A DNA stretch of 64,000 bases from NCBI GenBank assembly GCA_002448235.1, contig DIXF01000003.1, forward strand, positions 1-64,000. The letters run 5' to 3'. Within the stretch, counting starts at the first letter, position 1. Each line of letters starts with the position of its first letter. The position numbers and the translations under genes were made by a program. Source of the stretch: Syntrophaceae bacterium UBA6087 (GTDB lineage: Bacteria; Desulfobacterota; Desulfomonilia; UBA1062). Positions 44,557-53,819 of this stretch are shown here, piece after piece. The notes under the pieces are model-generated. The model saw only the letters and a program-made list of their open reading frames with translations, was not told the origin of the DNA and did not search any database.

Positions 44557-45345
44557 ATGAAATACGATCTGAGCGGCAAGAGAGTAGTGCTGACAGGCGG
44601 AAGCCGTGGAATCGGAAAAGCGCTGGCCCTTGAGCTGGCCGGTGAAGGTGCCGTGCTCGCGATTGCTGCCCGCGACGAAGCCAGGCTCGGAGATACAAGG
44701 GAACAGGTTATTGGAAAAGGCGGGACGTGTATAACTCTGTCCTGCGATGTAACAGACGATGATTCCGTGCATCGGATGGTGGAATCTGCGGTCCAGGCAC
44801 TGGGGAGGATCGACGTCTTTATGAATATCGCCGGGATCACCCTTGAAAAGCCCCTTATGGAAGCGAACCCGGAGGATTTCCGAAACTTGATGGAGACGAA
44901 CCTGCTGGGGACTTTTCGCTGTACCCGGGCTGCCCTTCCCTTTCTCAAAGAGTCTGAAGGGTTGCTCGTGAATGTCGCCAGCATCATTGCCCGCACCCCC
45001 TTCCCTTATCTCGGAGTGTATGCATGCTCGAAATGGGCGGTGGCCGCATTCAGCTCCACCTTGCGGCAGGAGCTTGCCGGTAAGAGCGTCCGCGTTCTTA
45101 CGGTCTACCCGACTATTGTAAAAACGGATATGGTCGTTGAGGAGCCGGTGCTTGCAAATTCTCCATCCCAGAGCCCCCAGCAATGTGCAAAGGCAATCGT
45201 CCGGGCGATGAAGAAGGGGAAGATCGAGTCGGATACTGCGTTCTTGCCGAAACTCCTGAGCGCAGTGTATTATGTATCCCCTCGCATTGGAGATGTGATC
45301 ACCCGCCTTTTTCTTCCCCGGGCATATCGGGGTGCGCATGAATGA
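44557..45345 (+). CDS. Short-chain dehydrogenase/reductase
   Basis: This 262-residue Rossmann oxidoreductase shows the NAD(P) motif TGGSRGIGKALA, NIAGIT, a catalytic Ser in NVASIIA and YACSKWA for the Tyr-x3-Lys pair. The C-terminus (LPRAYRGAHE) after a hydrophobic stretch resembles membrane-associated SDRs acting on lipids or steroids. The ribosome site is GAAGGAG about 9 bp before the ATG. The next gene, cutA, is 86 bp away on the same strand. The substrate is not known. Confidence 0.88.
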   Translation: MKYDLSGKRVVLTGGSRGIGKALALELAGEGAVLAIAARDEARLGDTREQVIGKGGTCITLSCDVTDDDSVHRMVESAVQALGRIDVFMNIAGITLEKPLMEANPEDFRNLMETNLLGTFRCTRAALPFLKESEGLLVNVASIIARTPFPYLGVYACSKWAVAAFSSTLRQELAGKSVRVLTVYPTIVKTDMVVEEPVLANSPSQSPQQCAKAIVRAMKKGKIESDTAFLPKLLSAVYYVSPRIGDVITRLFLPRAYRGAHE

Positions 45346-45431
45346 AACCCGGGCATTCTCGGCTTTGCCAGGGTCGGCGCACCTTCCCCCTACCGGGGAA
45401 CGAACGATGAAAGGCGACAAAGGAGATGAAT

Positions 45432-45755
45432 ATGACCGAACCGAGAACGTATTGTGTAATACTCACCACCTGTCCGAGCCATGAAGAAGCCGATAAGATA
45501 GCAACCCTGCTCATCCGGGAGCATGCGGCTGCATGTGTCCAGGTAACGGAAATAGTAAGCTACTACGAATGGAAGCAGTCGGTGAACACCGATGCCGAGC
45601 AGTTGCTCTTTATCAAGGCCGGAACCGACCAGTATGAAAGGATCGAGCAACTCATCCGCCAGAATCACAGCTATGAGGTTCCCGAGATTGTGCAGATTCC
45701 CATTATCAAAGGTTCGAAAGACTATCTTAATTGGATTGACGAGGTGAGCGGCTGA
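45432..45755 (+). CDS. cutA: CutA divalent-cation tolerance family protein
   Basis: This 107-residue trimeric PII-like protein shows YCVILTTCPSHEEADKIATLL, HAAACVQV and YEVPEIVQIPI-KGSKDYLNWI. The family was named for copper tolerance in E. coli, but its biochemical role is still unclear. ATG 45432 is preferred; the ATG at 45426 is too close to AAGGAG. Length is normal for the family. Confidence 0.93.
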   Translation: MTEPRTYCVILTTCPSHEEADKIATLLIREHAAACVQVTEIVSYYEWKQSVNTDAEQLLFIKAGTDQYERIEQLIRQNHSYEVPEIVQIPIIKGSKDYLNWIDEVSG

Positions 45756-45945
45756 TATCCTTCACTGCGTTCCGGCGCCGGAATCCCGAACCGGTAATAC
45801 ACACTTCTGCAAATCACCATTACGATACAATCCATTAAATTATGCCCCTGTCGAATTGTGAAATTATTAATGTGATACTCCCATTGTATTTTCCCTCTAG
45901 CCTTGCTATATAAAGCTCCGATCAAATATGAGACAGCGAGCGTTC

Positions 45946-48072
45946 ATGAAGAAAAATATCCTTGCAGCCCTAATCGCCCTTTCGATTCTGGTAAACTTTT
46001 GCCTTGCCGCACCCCTCTTGTCAGCACAAAAGGATCTTGCTCCAGGGGCTTATTCCCAAAAGCTCTCACCACTGAGCATACACCAGAAGGCGGACAGGGA
46101 AATAGTCAAGTACATCCAGTACACCCACTATCTCAAGCCATCGATCGATGACAGGCTTTCCTCCCGGATCCTGGACAACTACCTCTCGGACCTCGACCCC
46201 CAGCGCAGTTTTTTCCTTGCAACCGATATCAAGGAATTCGATTTTTACCGGTATCTGCTGGACGATGTCCTGAAGACCGGCGACTTAAAGCCGCCGTTCA
46301 GAATATACAACCGCTACCAGGAGCGCATGGCCGAGCGGCTCGTTTATATGATCAAACACGTTGAAAACGGGATCGCGAAGATCAAACTCGATCAGAATTC
46401 AAGCATCCAAGTAGACAGGAAAAAGGCTTCCTGGCCCAAGAACCGCGCAGAACTGGAAGGGCTGTGGTACAAGACCCTGGTCAATGACATTCTCAACCTC
46501 CTGATGGATGACAAATCGCCGGCAGAGGTCAAACAGACGCTTTCGAAGCGATATCGGAGCCAGCTCAATAGGTCCTCCCAGATAAACAGCGAAGATGTGT
46601 TCCAGTTGTTCATGAACTCCTTTGCCCACACCTTCGATCCTCATACCGAGTACTTCTCACCCCGTTCATCGGAGAACTTTTCCATCAATATGAGTCTCTC
46701 CCTCGAAGGTATCGGCGCAATGCTGGGCGTAGAGGACGAATACGTCAAGGTCGTCCGCCTCATCCCCGCCGGACCTGCAGACAAGGCCGGACAGTTAAAG
46801 CCGGACGACCGCATCACCGGGGTCGGCCAGGGTCCTGACGGTGAATTCGTCGACGTTGTAGGGTGGCGCCTCGACGATGTAGTCGACCTGATCCGCGGTC
46901 CCAAAGAAACCATTGTGAGGCTCAGGATCATCCCGGCGAATGCACTCGATATCCATAAGACCAAGGCCGTTTCCATTGTGCGCAACACCGTCAAGCTTGA
47001 AGAACAGGCGGCGCATAAGGAGATAATAGAGGTCAAAGACAAAGACCGTCCCTACAAGCTCGGAGTGATAGTGATCCCGACGTTTTACCTGGACTTCAAT
47101 GCCTTGAGCTCCGGGATTAAAGACTACAAGAGCACGACCCGGGACGTTATGAAGCTCCTTGCAGAGCTGAAGGAGGCAAGGGTCGACGGCATCGTCATCG
47201 ACCTGCGGGATAACGGAGGCGGCTCGCTCCAGGAAGCCGCGATGCTGACCGGCCTCTTCATCGAACACGGGCCGATCGTCCAGATACGGGACGCCAACAA
47301 CAAAGTGGAAAAGCTTAACGACGACGACCCGCAGATGCATTGGGATGGGCCTCTGGCCGTGGTCGTAAACAGGCTGAGCGCATCCGCCTCTGAGATCTTT
47401 GCAGGCGCCATTCAGGACTATGGCCGTGGGGTCGTCATCGGAGAAGACACTTTTGGGAAAGGCACGGTTCAGAGCCTCGTGAGCCTCGATTACGGGCAGC
47501 TGAAGCTCACGTCTGCCAAGTTCTATCGCGTTTCCGGTGCCAGCACACAGCATCGGGGGATCGTTCCCGACATTCTGTATCCCAGCCTCTACGATAAGGC
47601 AAAGATCGGCGAGGAATCATACGATGCAGCCCTGCCCTGGGATACTATAGGTGGCGTCTCTCACCGGTTTTATATCAACATGAAACCTCTCCTGCCGAAG
47701 CTGAGAGACCTGCATCAAAAGCGGATGGTCACCGATCCGGACTATCTTTATGTGCACCAGATGGCGAATTACCTGACAAAGCTCCGCTCGAAGACCGAGT
47801 TCTCGCTGAACCGCAGCGTCAGAAAACTCGAGGAGCAGCAGACACGCAAAAAGCGTCTTGAGATGGAAAACGCGCGCAGAAGCGCAAAGGGTCTGCTGCC
47901 GTTGAAAACCATAGAAGCCCTTTCGGATGATAGTGAAAACGAGGAGGAGGTCGACTCCAAGATCAAAGCCAAGGACGACCCGGTTTTGATCGAAAGCTGC
48001 CGAATTCTCATGGATCTCATCAACATCCATACCCCTGCCAAGCCTGCCAAGGTTTTCACCCTCATGAGGTAA
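45946..48072 (+). CDS. prc: Tail-specific (Prc-type) periplasmic S41 protease
   Basis: This 708-residue serine protease of the Prc/CtpA family degrades or trims periplasmic proteins from the C-terminus. It has a signal peptide (MKKNILAALIALSILVNFCLA), an N-terminal helical domain with HTFDPHTEYFSPRSS, a PDZ domain (about residues 235-330), and the catalytic Ser in RLSASASEIFAGA with Lys in EDTFGKGTVQS. The C-terminal DUF3340-like domain is lysine-rich. The start at 45946 gives a clean signal peptide; ATG 45928 would add six residues. Upstream and downstream genes are separated by 190 and 152 bp, so it is probably single. Confidence 0.93.
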   Translation: MKKNILAALIALSILVNFCLAAPLLSAQKDLAPGAYSQKLSPLSIHQKADREIVKYIQYTHYLKPSIDDRLSSRILDNYLSDLDPQRSFFLATDIKEFDFYRYLLDDVLKTGDLKPPFRIYNRYQERMAERLVYMIKHVENGIAKIKLDQNSSIQVDRKKASWPKNRAELEGLWYKTLVNDILNLLMDDKSPAEVKQTLSKRYRSQLNRSSQINSEDVFQLFMNSFAHTFDPHTEYFSPRSSENFSINMSLSLEGIGAMLGVEDEYVKVVRLIPAGPADKAGQLKPDDRITGVGQGPDGEFVDVVGWRLDDVVDLIRGPKETIVRLRIIPANALDIHKTKAVSIVRNTVKLEEQAAHKEIIEVKDKDRPYKLGVIVIPTFYLDFNALSSGIKDYKSTTRDVMKLLAELKEARVDGIVIDLRDNGGGSLQEAAMLTGLFIEHGPIVQIRDANNKVEKLNDDDPQMHWDGPLAVVVNRLSASASEIFAGAIQDYGRGVVIGEDTFGKGTVQSLVSLDYGQLKLTSAKFYRVSGASTQHRGIVPDILYPSLYDKAKIGEESYDAALPWDTIGGVSHRFYINMKPLLPKLRDLHQKRMVTDPDYLYVHQMANYLTKLRSKTEFSLNRSVRKLEEQQTRKKRLEMENARRSAKGLLPLKTIEALSDDSENEEEVDSKIKAKDDPVLIESCRILMDLINIHTPAKPAKVFTLMR

Positions 48073-48224
48073 CCCGGCCGAGAAGGCGACTCCGATAAAG
48101 TTGCCGATCAGACTCCGCATGGGCGTACCATTCAAGGCCGGGATTCGATTCGCCGATAACTGCCGGTGACGAACAAAGGCACCCGCTTTAGGCTCTACCT
48201 TGCCTTACATGGAGGATGATTATT

Positions 48225-49241
48225 ATGAAAAAAATGGGTATTTTTATGGGTTTTCTGGCTCTCCTGTTTGCTCTCCCCTACCCTTTGCTTGCACAAAAAT
48301 ACAACGTGCATGTGCTCCAGGTTTCAAAGGTGGCGGTTTTCGAAAACGGGTACCAGGGATTTATCGAGGCGCTTAAAGCGCATGGCCTGGTTCAGGGCGA
48401 CAACCTTACCATTACGAGGCATATCATCGATGCGGATCTCGATGCCGGCTTGTGGAAAAAGGTGGGCATCCTTTTCCAGATCAGAAAGACCGCCTCGAAA
48501 ATAGTTGAAGAAAAACCGGACCTCGTACTCACTATCGGTACACCGGCTACGAGGTATTCGAAAGACAAGCTCGCTTCTGCGGGGATACCGGTTGTTTTTT
48601 CCTGCGTGGCAAATCCCGTTGCAGCAGGCTGCCCGAGCATGACAAACGGAGGCCCCGGAACCACCGGTGCAACCATCTACATTGATCCGCATGACGTGAT
48701 CAAGATCACCAAACTCGCTTTGCCCCATATGAAGTCTATGGGAATCATCCACTGTGACGATGACAACGCGATAGCCTTTGCCGAAGAAGCCAGGAAGAAA
48801 GGGGCGAAGCTGGGGGTCCGCGTCCTGACAAAACAGGTGGGGAAGTCCGATAAGATCGCTCCTGCGGCGCAGGAACTGATTGCTCAAGGGATCGATGCCT
48901 TCGGAATCCCGCCGGACACCTATTATGCACTCCGGAATAATGAACCCAGCAAAGACATTCTCGCGATTACCCGTGAAAAGAAGATCCCTGCAGTTGCATT
49001 CATGACGAGCGGCTCAAAGGGATGCATCCTGTATGTGGGACCGTCGTTGCGCAAAAGCGGATTCTATGCAGGCGAAAAAGCTGCGAGGATCCTCAAACAG
49101 GGATTCAAACCCGAAGCCATGCCCATCGAAAAGCAGGACGACCTTACGATCCTCTCGGATACCGATGCCATAAGACACCTCGGCATCACCATTCCCATTG
49201 AGATTCTGCAGCTGGCAAAGCCGTTCACCGATACGATGTAA
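48225..49241 (+). CDS. ABC-transporter substrate-binding protein (TrpX/PF04392 type)
   Basis: This 338-residue exported binding protein has a signal peptide (GFLALLFALPYPLLAQ) and the family core: VHVLQVSKVAVFENGYQGFIEAL, DLVLTIGTPATRYS, GIPVVFSCVANPV, and GIDAFGIPPDTYY. Relatives bind tryptophan, tyrosine or similar aromatics, but no ABC permease or ATPase gene is adjacent. ATG 48225 sits nine bases after GGAGG; the ATG at 48216 directly abuts it. A strong terminator follows, so it is expressed alone. Confidence 0.88.
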   Translation: MKKMGIFMGFLALLFALPYPLLAQKYNVHVLQVSKVAVFENGYQGFIEALKAHGLVQGDNLTITRHIIDADLDAGLWKKVGILFQIRKTASKIVEEKPDLVLTIGTPATRYSKDKLASAGIPVVFSCVANPVAAGCPSMTNGGPGTTGATIYIDPHDVIKITKLALPHMKSMGIIHCDDDNAIAFAEEARKKGAKLGVRVLTKQVGKSDKIAPAAQELIAQGIDAFGIPPDTYYALRNNEPSKDILAITREKKIPAVAFMTSGSKGCILYVGPSLRKSGFYAGEKAARILKQGFKPEAMPIEKQDDLTILSDTDAIRHLGITIPIEILQLAKPFTDTM

Positions 49242-49251
49242 CAGGCAAATA

Positions 49252-49304
49252 GGGCTTCCGTTATTCTGCTCCTGTCTGGAGGTGCGGACGGAAGCCCCTT
49301 TTAT
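49252..49304 (+). terminator. Rho-independent terminator of the binding-protein gene
   Basis: GGGCTTCCGT (49252-49261) pairs with ACGGAAGCCC (49288-49297), then CTTTTATAT. Confidence 0.8.
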
Positions 49305-49485
49305 ATAACAGCCTCTTTTGCCCATGTAAATATTGCCCCAAGAGGATATATGTTTATCTTATGAAATTTCATCATAAATGCCGTTTCCCAATCTTCCCAA
49401 ATCTTTGACTTGCCCACGAAAATATGGGAGAAGAAACGGCGTTTGTAAAGCTCGATACGAGAAAATTTAATAAAAGGAATCGCCC

Positions 49486-50496
49486 ATGAATATTTTGGTG
49501 ACCGGAGGAGCAGGCTATATCGGGAGCCACACCTGTGTGGAACTCATGGATGCCGGGTTTAACGTCATCGTTGTGGACAACCTCTCCAATTCGAAAGAAG
49601 AGGCACTGAGAAGGGTGGAAAGAATCACCGGCAAAACCCTTTCGTTCCATCAGGCAGACCTGGTTGACAGAAAAACTGTCTCTTCCATATTTTCCGGCTG
49701 CAGAATCGAAGCGGTGATCCATTTCGCAGGGCTGAAGGCAGTGGGAGAGTCCGTTTCCATGCCTCTGCGTTATTATCACAACAACATCACCGGTACGCTC
49801 ATGCTCTGTGACGTGATGAAAGAGCATGGCGTGAAGAACATAGTATTCAGCTCATCTGCGACCGTGTACGGCGATCCGAGCAGCGTTCCCATCAGAGAGG
49901 ACTTCCCCTTGGGCGCAACGAATCCCTATGGCCGATCCAAGCTCATGATCGAGGAGATCCTGCGCGACCTGCACGTTTCGGATCCTGCATTCAACATTGC
50001 CCTGCTTCGCTACTTTAACCCCGTAGGCGCTCACCGGAGCGGCCTCATCGGCGAAGATCCGAACGATATTCCAAACAATCTCATGCCCTTCGTTTCCCAG
50101 GTCGCCATCGGCAAACTCCCCATCCTCTCTGTCTTCGGAAACGATTACCCGACCGCAGACGGGACAGGGGTGAGAGACTACATCCATGTTGTCGATCTCG
50201 CCATAGGCCACATTCATGCCCTGAAGAAGCTTGAAAGCAACCCTGGGGTCGTTACATACAATCTGGGAACCGGACAGGGCTATAGCGTGCTCGATATGGT
50301 CCGGGCCTTTGAAAAGGCATCGGGCAGGCATGTCCCGTATAAAATCACCGCCAGGAGGCCGGGCGATATCGCCAGCTGCTTTGCAGACCCTGCGAAAGCC
50401 CGCTCAGAGCTTGGATGGTCGGCGCAGCGAGGTATCGATGAGATGTGTGCGGATGCATGGAAATGGCAGTCAAACAACCCGAACGGATATGATTGA
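49486..50496 (+). CDS. galE: UDP-glucose 4-epimerase
   Basis: This 336-residue extended SDR interconverts UDP-glucose and UDP-galactose. It shows the NAD motif VTGGAGYIGSHTCVELMDAG, VVDNLSNS, a catalytic Ser-x-Tyr arrangement (FSSSATVYG then NPYGRSKLMIEEIL) and RYFNPVGAH, with GTGVRDYIHVVDLA. Full length for GalE. A leader of about 240 bp from the previous gene has no clear structure besides the terminator. There are no other sugar genes nearby; it may supply galactose for LPS or exopolysaccharide. Confidence 0.95.
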   Translation: MNILVTGGAGYIGSHTCVELMDAGFNVIVVDNLSNSKEEALRRVERITGKTLSFHQADLVDRKTVSSIFSGCRIEAVIHFAGLKAVGESVSMPLRYYHNNITGTLMLCDVMKEHGVKNIVFSSSATVYGDPSSVPIREDFPLGATNPYGRSKLMIEEILRDLHVSDPAFNIALLRYFNPVGAHRSGLIGEDPNDIPNNLMPFVSQVAIGKLPILSVFGNDYPTADGTGVRDYIHVVDLAIGHIHALKKLESNPGVVTYNLGTGQGYSVLDMVRAFEKASGRHVPYKITARRPGDIASCFADPAKARSELGWSAQRGIDEMCADAWKWQSNNPNGYD

Positions 50497-50579
50497 GCCT
50501 CTTCTGTTACAGAGCAGGGTTATCCATACAGGTACCGGTCGGGGCTGCACGGTCCATTTTACGGACAGGAATCGAGGTT

Positions 50580-51116
50580 ATGATGAACGCTGAAAAATCC
50601 TATCGGGACAACGTCATGCATCTGGCCGACCGCATCCTGATTTCCTGCGATTCCAGGCCGGTCGGCAATCTGAACGAGGCCATGACGGTCATCCTCTCCA
50701 CGATCGGAGAAACTGTGCTTGCCGGAACCGACCAGATTGCAGATCCCGATCACAGCACCATTGACCAGTGCACGGTGAGCATGTGTTTCCTGGCAGCCTG
50801 TTCGGTACCTCTGATCACGGGAGTTCAGGAGTCGGGGCACGAGATCGACGCGATGTCCGTCATGGAGAAGGTCGGTCAACGGGTGTTCGGCAAATTTCCC
50901 GAACCGGACAGGAAGCTCATTCTGGAATCAGGCATCCTCCTGTTTAAAGACCTCTCCCGGCTGGCCGAAAAAATACATAAGCTCGGAGAATGGCTGGTCA
51001 GCATCCACAATGTAACGAACAAGTATGTTCTTTCCTCAGGGACAACCGATTGCGTCGACCTCTTTGCGCCTTTGTACATGGTGCTTCTCATGGCAACGAA
51101 ACAGCTCAGGTCATGA
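50580..51116 (+). CDS. Protein of unknown function
   Basis: This 178-residue soluble helical protein is not recognised. It has a run of hydrophobic helices without a signal peptide, with ESGHEIDAMSVMEKVGQRVF and a C-terminal LYMVLLMATKQLRS. The tandem ATG at 50580/50583 follows CGAGGTT; the frame extends upstream to 50493 over the galE stop, but without a ribosome site. It is followed by another unknown gene after 16 bp, so the two form a likely unit. Confidence 0.65.
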   Translation: MMNAEKSYRDNVMHLADRILISCDSRPVGNLNEAMTVILSTIGETVLAGTDQIADPDHSTIDQCTVSMCFLAACSVPLITGVQESGHEIDAMSVMEKVGQRVFGKFPEPDRKLILESGILLFKDLSRLAEKIHKLGEWLVSIHNVTNKYVLSSGTTDCVDLFAPLYMVLLMATKQLRS

Positions 51117-51132
51117 GAGAAAAGGATGATCC

Positions 51133-51483
51133 ATGGGACATATCAGGGAACTCGCAAGGCAGGGCAAGGATAAAGCCGTTTCCAAGGCGTTGGAAGTTCT
51201 TGGAGATACCGTGGTCGGCAGATACGGTAAACTCATCGGGATCAGGCTCGATTCCCAAGCCCGGAGCCTGGAGCTGGATGTGCTTCTCAAGGGCGAGTCA
51301 ATGCCCCTGAACATCCGCATAGACAGCTATGAAATCGTCTCTGAAGGAGGTAAGAGCTATCTTACCTGCCACGAGGTTTGCGTTTCGCGTGAATGGATGA
51401 AGATACTCGCTGACGACCTCCTCAAAGGCAGGAAGATCGAAATACCTTCAAAATATGCCAGATTGCTGGACATCATCATCTAG
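51133..51483 (+). CDS. Protein of unknown function, paired with the preceding gene
   Basis: This 116-residue protein starts MGHIRELARQGKDKAVSKAL and continues with alternating beta-strand segments (YGKLIGIRLDSQARSLELDV, LNIRIDSYEI). The size and strand pattern suggest a small beta domain, possibly ligand- or lipid-binding. AAAAGGATGATCC precedes the ATG. Only 16 bp separates it from the upstream unknown gene, so they are likely co-translated and may interact. I recognise no family. Confidence 0.65.
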   Translation: MGHIRELARQGKDKAVSKALEVLGDTVVGRYGKLIGIRLDSQARSLELDVLLKGESMPLNIRIDSYEIVSEGGKSYLTCHEVCVSREWMKILADDLLKGRKIEIPSKYARLLDIII

Positions 51484-51617
51484 CCGGTCTCACTGCAATG
51501 CGCCCTGTGCCGTTCGCATATGTCGATCTGCACACGAATCTCTTGCAATCGGATACGATTTCCATTAGCCTTCAGTTTTTTAAATGAGGTGTTACGAAGA
51601 CGCATATTGAGAGGATC

Positions 51618-52505
51618 ATGTTGGTACGAGACATTATTCACGGGGCCAAGACCACCTTCAGCTTTGAATTTTTTCCGCCCAAAACACCCGGGGGCTGGGA
51701 CAAGCTCTTCAACACCATCACGGATCTCACCCCGTTGAAGCCCTCCTGGGTGAGCGTAACCTATGGCGCGGGGGGGTCGACCAGGGAGAATACCCATAAC
51801 CTTGTGGTGAGGATAAAAAAAGAGACCGACCTCACGGTCGTGTCTCACCTTACCTGCGTCGAGACGAGCAGGGATTACGTCGTTTCCGTCCTCGAGCGGT
51901 ACGACAAAGAAGGGATCCACAACATACTCGCCCTGCGGGGAGACACCCCCCTGGGGCACAACGGCATGACACCGATCGCAAACGGATTCTATTATGCCGT
52001 AGACCTCGTGACCTTTATCAAAAAGCGCTTCCCGCATATGTGTGTGGGTGTTGCAGGTTTCCCCGAAGGACATCCCGAGACGCGCAACCGGCTCAAAGAG
52101 ATCGACTACCTCAAGGCAAAGGTCGAGGCAGGGGCTGATTACGTCATCACCCAGCTCTTCTTTGACAACCGAGACTACTATGATTTCCGGGAGCGCTGCA
52201 TACTGGCCGGCATCAATGTACCCATCATCGCAGGAATCATGCCCATCATCTCCCGCAGCGGCATGGTCCGCATGGCCGAGCTTGCATCGGGGGCGCGTTT
52301 CCCTGCCCCGCTGCTCAGGGCCATTCAGAGGGCGGGCAGCGATGAATCAGTGGAGAGGGTCGGCATCCACTGGGCAACAGAACAGGTGCGCGACCTCATA
52401 GAGAATCACGCCCGGGGAATTCATTTTTATACCCTGAACAATGCGAAGGCCACTTTGAAGATCTATGAATCGCTGGGTGTTGCCGATTCTTCTCAACTGA
52501 TGTGA
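51618..52505 (+). CDS. metF: Methylenetetrahydrofolate reductase
   Basis: This 295-residue FAD enzyme reduces methylene-THF to methyl-THF, feeding methionine synthesis and, in some anaerobes, the Wood-Ljungdahl methyl branch. It shows FSFEFFPPKTPGGWDKLF with the catalytic Glu, VSVTYGAGGSTRENT, ILALRGDTP, and DYVITQLFFDNRDYYDF. No SAM riboswitch was seen in the 134 bp before it, and no metV is adjacent. The next gene, ychJ, starts 38 bp after it. Confidence 0.95.
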   Translation: MLVRDIIHGAKTTFSFEFFPPKTPGGWDKLFNTITDLTPLKPSWVSVTYGAGGSTRENTHNLVVRIKKETDLTVVSHLTCVETSRDYVVSVLERYDKEGIHNILALRGDTPLGHNGMTPIANGFYYAVDLVTFIKKRFPHMCVGVAGFPEGHPETRNRLKEIDYLKAKVEAGADYVITQLFFDNRDYYDFRERCILAGINVPIIAGIMPIISRSGMVRMAELASGARFPAPLLRAIQRAGSDESVERVGIHWATEQVRDLIENHARGIHFYTLNNAKATLKIYESLGVADSSQLM

Positions 52506-52543
52506 AAAAGCGTGAAGACTATATTCAAACGAAGGAGCAACGT

Positions 52544-53032
52544 ATGAGCTTATGTCCGTGCGGATCAAAAATCGAGTATGAGAACTGCTGCGAACCCCTG
52601 ATCAAAGGTGCCCGTTTCCCGGAGACGGCCGAGCAGGCTATGCGCTCACGTTACAGTGCATATGTTAAGGCGGAACTCACCTATCTTCTCGATTCCACCC
52701 ATCCGAACCAGAGGAACGACTACGATATCAAAGGTACGAGACGCTGGGCCGAAAAATCGGAATGGGACGGTCTCCAGATCGTCTCGGTCGATAAAGGCGG
52801 CGCGGAAGATCCTAAAGGCGAGGTCGAATTTATTGCCCATTACCGGTATAAAGGCAAGCGGACCGCGCACCACGAGCGTGCGGAATTCGTCAAGGAAGAC
52901 GGCAGGTGGTACTTCTACCAGGGTAAGATGGTCCCGCAGAAACAGGTGGTGCGGACAGACGAAAAGGTCGGACGGAACGATCCATGTACCTGCGGAAGCG
53001 GGGCAAAGTACAAGAAGTGCTGCGGGAAGTAA
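52544..53032 (+). CDS. ychJ: YchJ-family protein with SEC-C motifs
   Basis: This 162-residue YchJ/UPF0225 protein has zinc-binding SEC-C motifs at both ends: CPCGSKIEYENCC at the start and CTCGSGAKYKKCC at the end. The middle NTF2-like part contains MRSRYSAYVKAELTYLLDSTHP and EFVKEDGRWYFYQG. Its function is not known. ATG 52544 follows AAGGAG; the frame extends upstream into metF without a better site. The acyltransferase gene begins seven bases after it. Confidence 0.93.
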   Translation: MSLCPCGSKIEYENCCEPLIKGARFPETAEQAMRSRYSAYVKAELTYLLDSTHPNQRNDYDIKGTRRWAEKSEWDGLQIVSVDKGGAEDPKGEVEFIAHYRYKGKRTAHHERAEFVKEDGRWYFYQGKMVPQKQVVRTDEKVGRNDPCTCGSGAKYKKCCGK

Positions 53033-53038
53033 CGACCG

Positions 53039-53692
53039 ATGGCCAGGGCGCTCAAAAAAGTACTGAATTCAAAAGTAACCATATCGTTGCTGTACCGTGC
53101 GATCAGAGGATATTCCGCCACCTACCGGCTGACGGTTGAAAACGAGCAGGAATGGATGGACCGTATGAAAGCCGGAGACGCAATCGTTCTCTGCTGCTGG
53201 CACCAGCAATTCTTTTCCGCCATACGCTACTTCAAGGGCTACAGCCACCTCAAGCCACCACTCATGATCTCCAAGAGCAGCGATGGAGAACTCATCGCCG
53301 GTGTTGCCAGCCATACCGGTTGGGAACCTGTCCGCGGCTCCTCATCAAAAGGCGGCCGTGATGCCTTGACCGAGATGGCGCAGAAGCTTCTGGAGCGGAA
53401 GATCTGCGCCCATATCGTCGATGGCCCGAGGGGTCCTGCCGGGAAGGTAAAGGCCGGAGTCATCAGGCTGGCTCAGCTGGGCAACGCCTCAATCGTACCC
53501 TTTGCCATCCGGGCCGACAGGGCATGGTATTTCAACAGCTGGGACCGTTTCATGATACCCAAACCGTTTGCAAAGGTTGTTTTGCGCTATGGCGGGATCT
53601 TTCCGGTTCCGTCCGTGACAACACCGGAAGAGTTCGAAGACGTTCGTCTCAGGCTCGAACAGACAATGCTTCCGGGATTGATTCATCCGTAA
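53039..53692 (+). CDS. DUF374 lysophospholipid/lipid A-type acyltransferase
   Basis: This 217-residue protein belongs to the DUF374 branch of the LPLAT acyltransferases. It shows CCWHQQFFSA at the usual H-x4-like site, MISKSSDGELIA, RGSSSKGG, and HIVDGPRGPAGKVKAGVIRLA, which form the family core. It is likely a membrane-associated acyltransferase in lipid A or phospholipid synthesis; some relatives sit beside LPS genes. Co-transcription with ychJ is likely. Confidence 0.87.
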   Translation: MARALKKVLNSKVTISLLYRAIRGYSATYRLTVENEQEWMDRMKAGDAIVLCCWHQQFFSAIRYFKGYSHLKPPLMISKSSDGELIAGVASHTGWEPVRGSSSKGGRDALTEMAQKLLERKICAHIVDGPRGPAGKVKAGVIRLAQLGNASIVPFAIRADRAWYFNSWDRFMIPKPFAKVVLRYGGIFPVPSVTTPEEFEDVRLRLEQTMLPGLIHP

Positions 53693-53773
53693 ATTCCCTT
53701 ATTCACTTTTTCAAAAAAGCGTGGTAGGAAAAGGCAGTTGTCCTTAACAGGGATGTTAAAAGATTGGAATAAG

Positions 53774-53790
53774 CGCTTAGATCCTAAGCG
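53774..53790. promoter_or_regulatory. Perfect 7-3-7 palindrome upstream of the chalcone-isomerase-like gene
   Basis: CGCTTAG (53774-53780), ATC, CTAAGCG (53784-53790), ending 29 bp before the start codon. Position fits an operator near a transcription start; no matching regulator is adjacent. Confidence 0.45.
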
Positions 53791-53819
53791 ACAATAATTT
53801 CTCAAATGAGGAGGGTATC

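Noticed and set aside
51484..51617. SAM or B12 riboswitch before metF.
   Set aside because: No conserved core or fitting stems were seen in the 134 bp.
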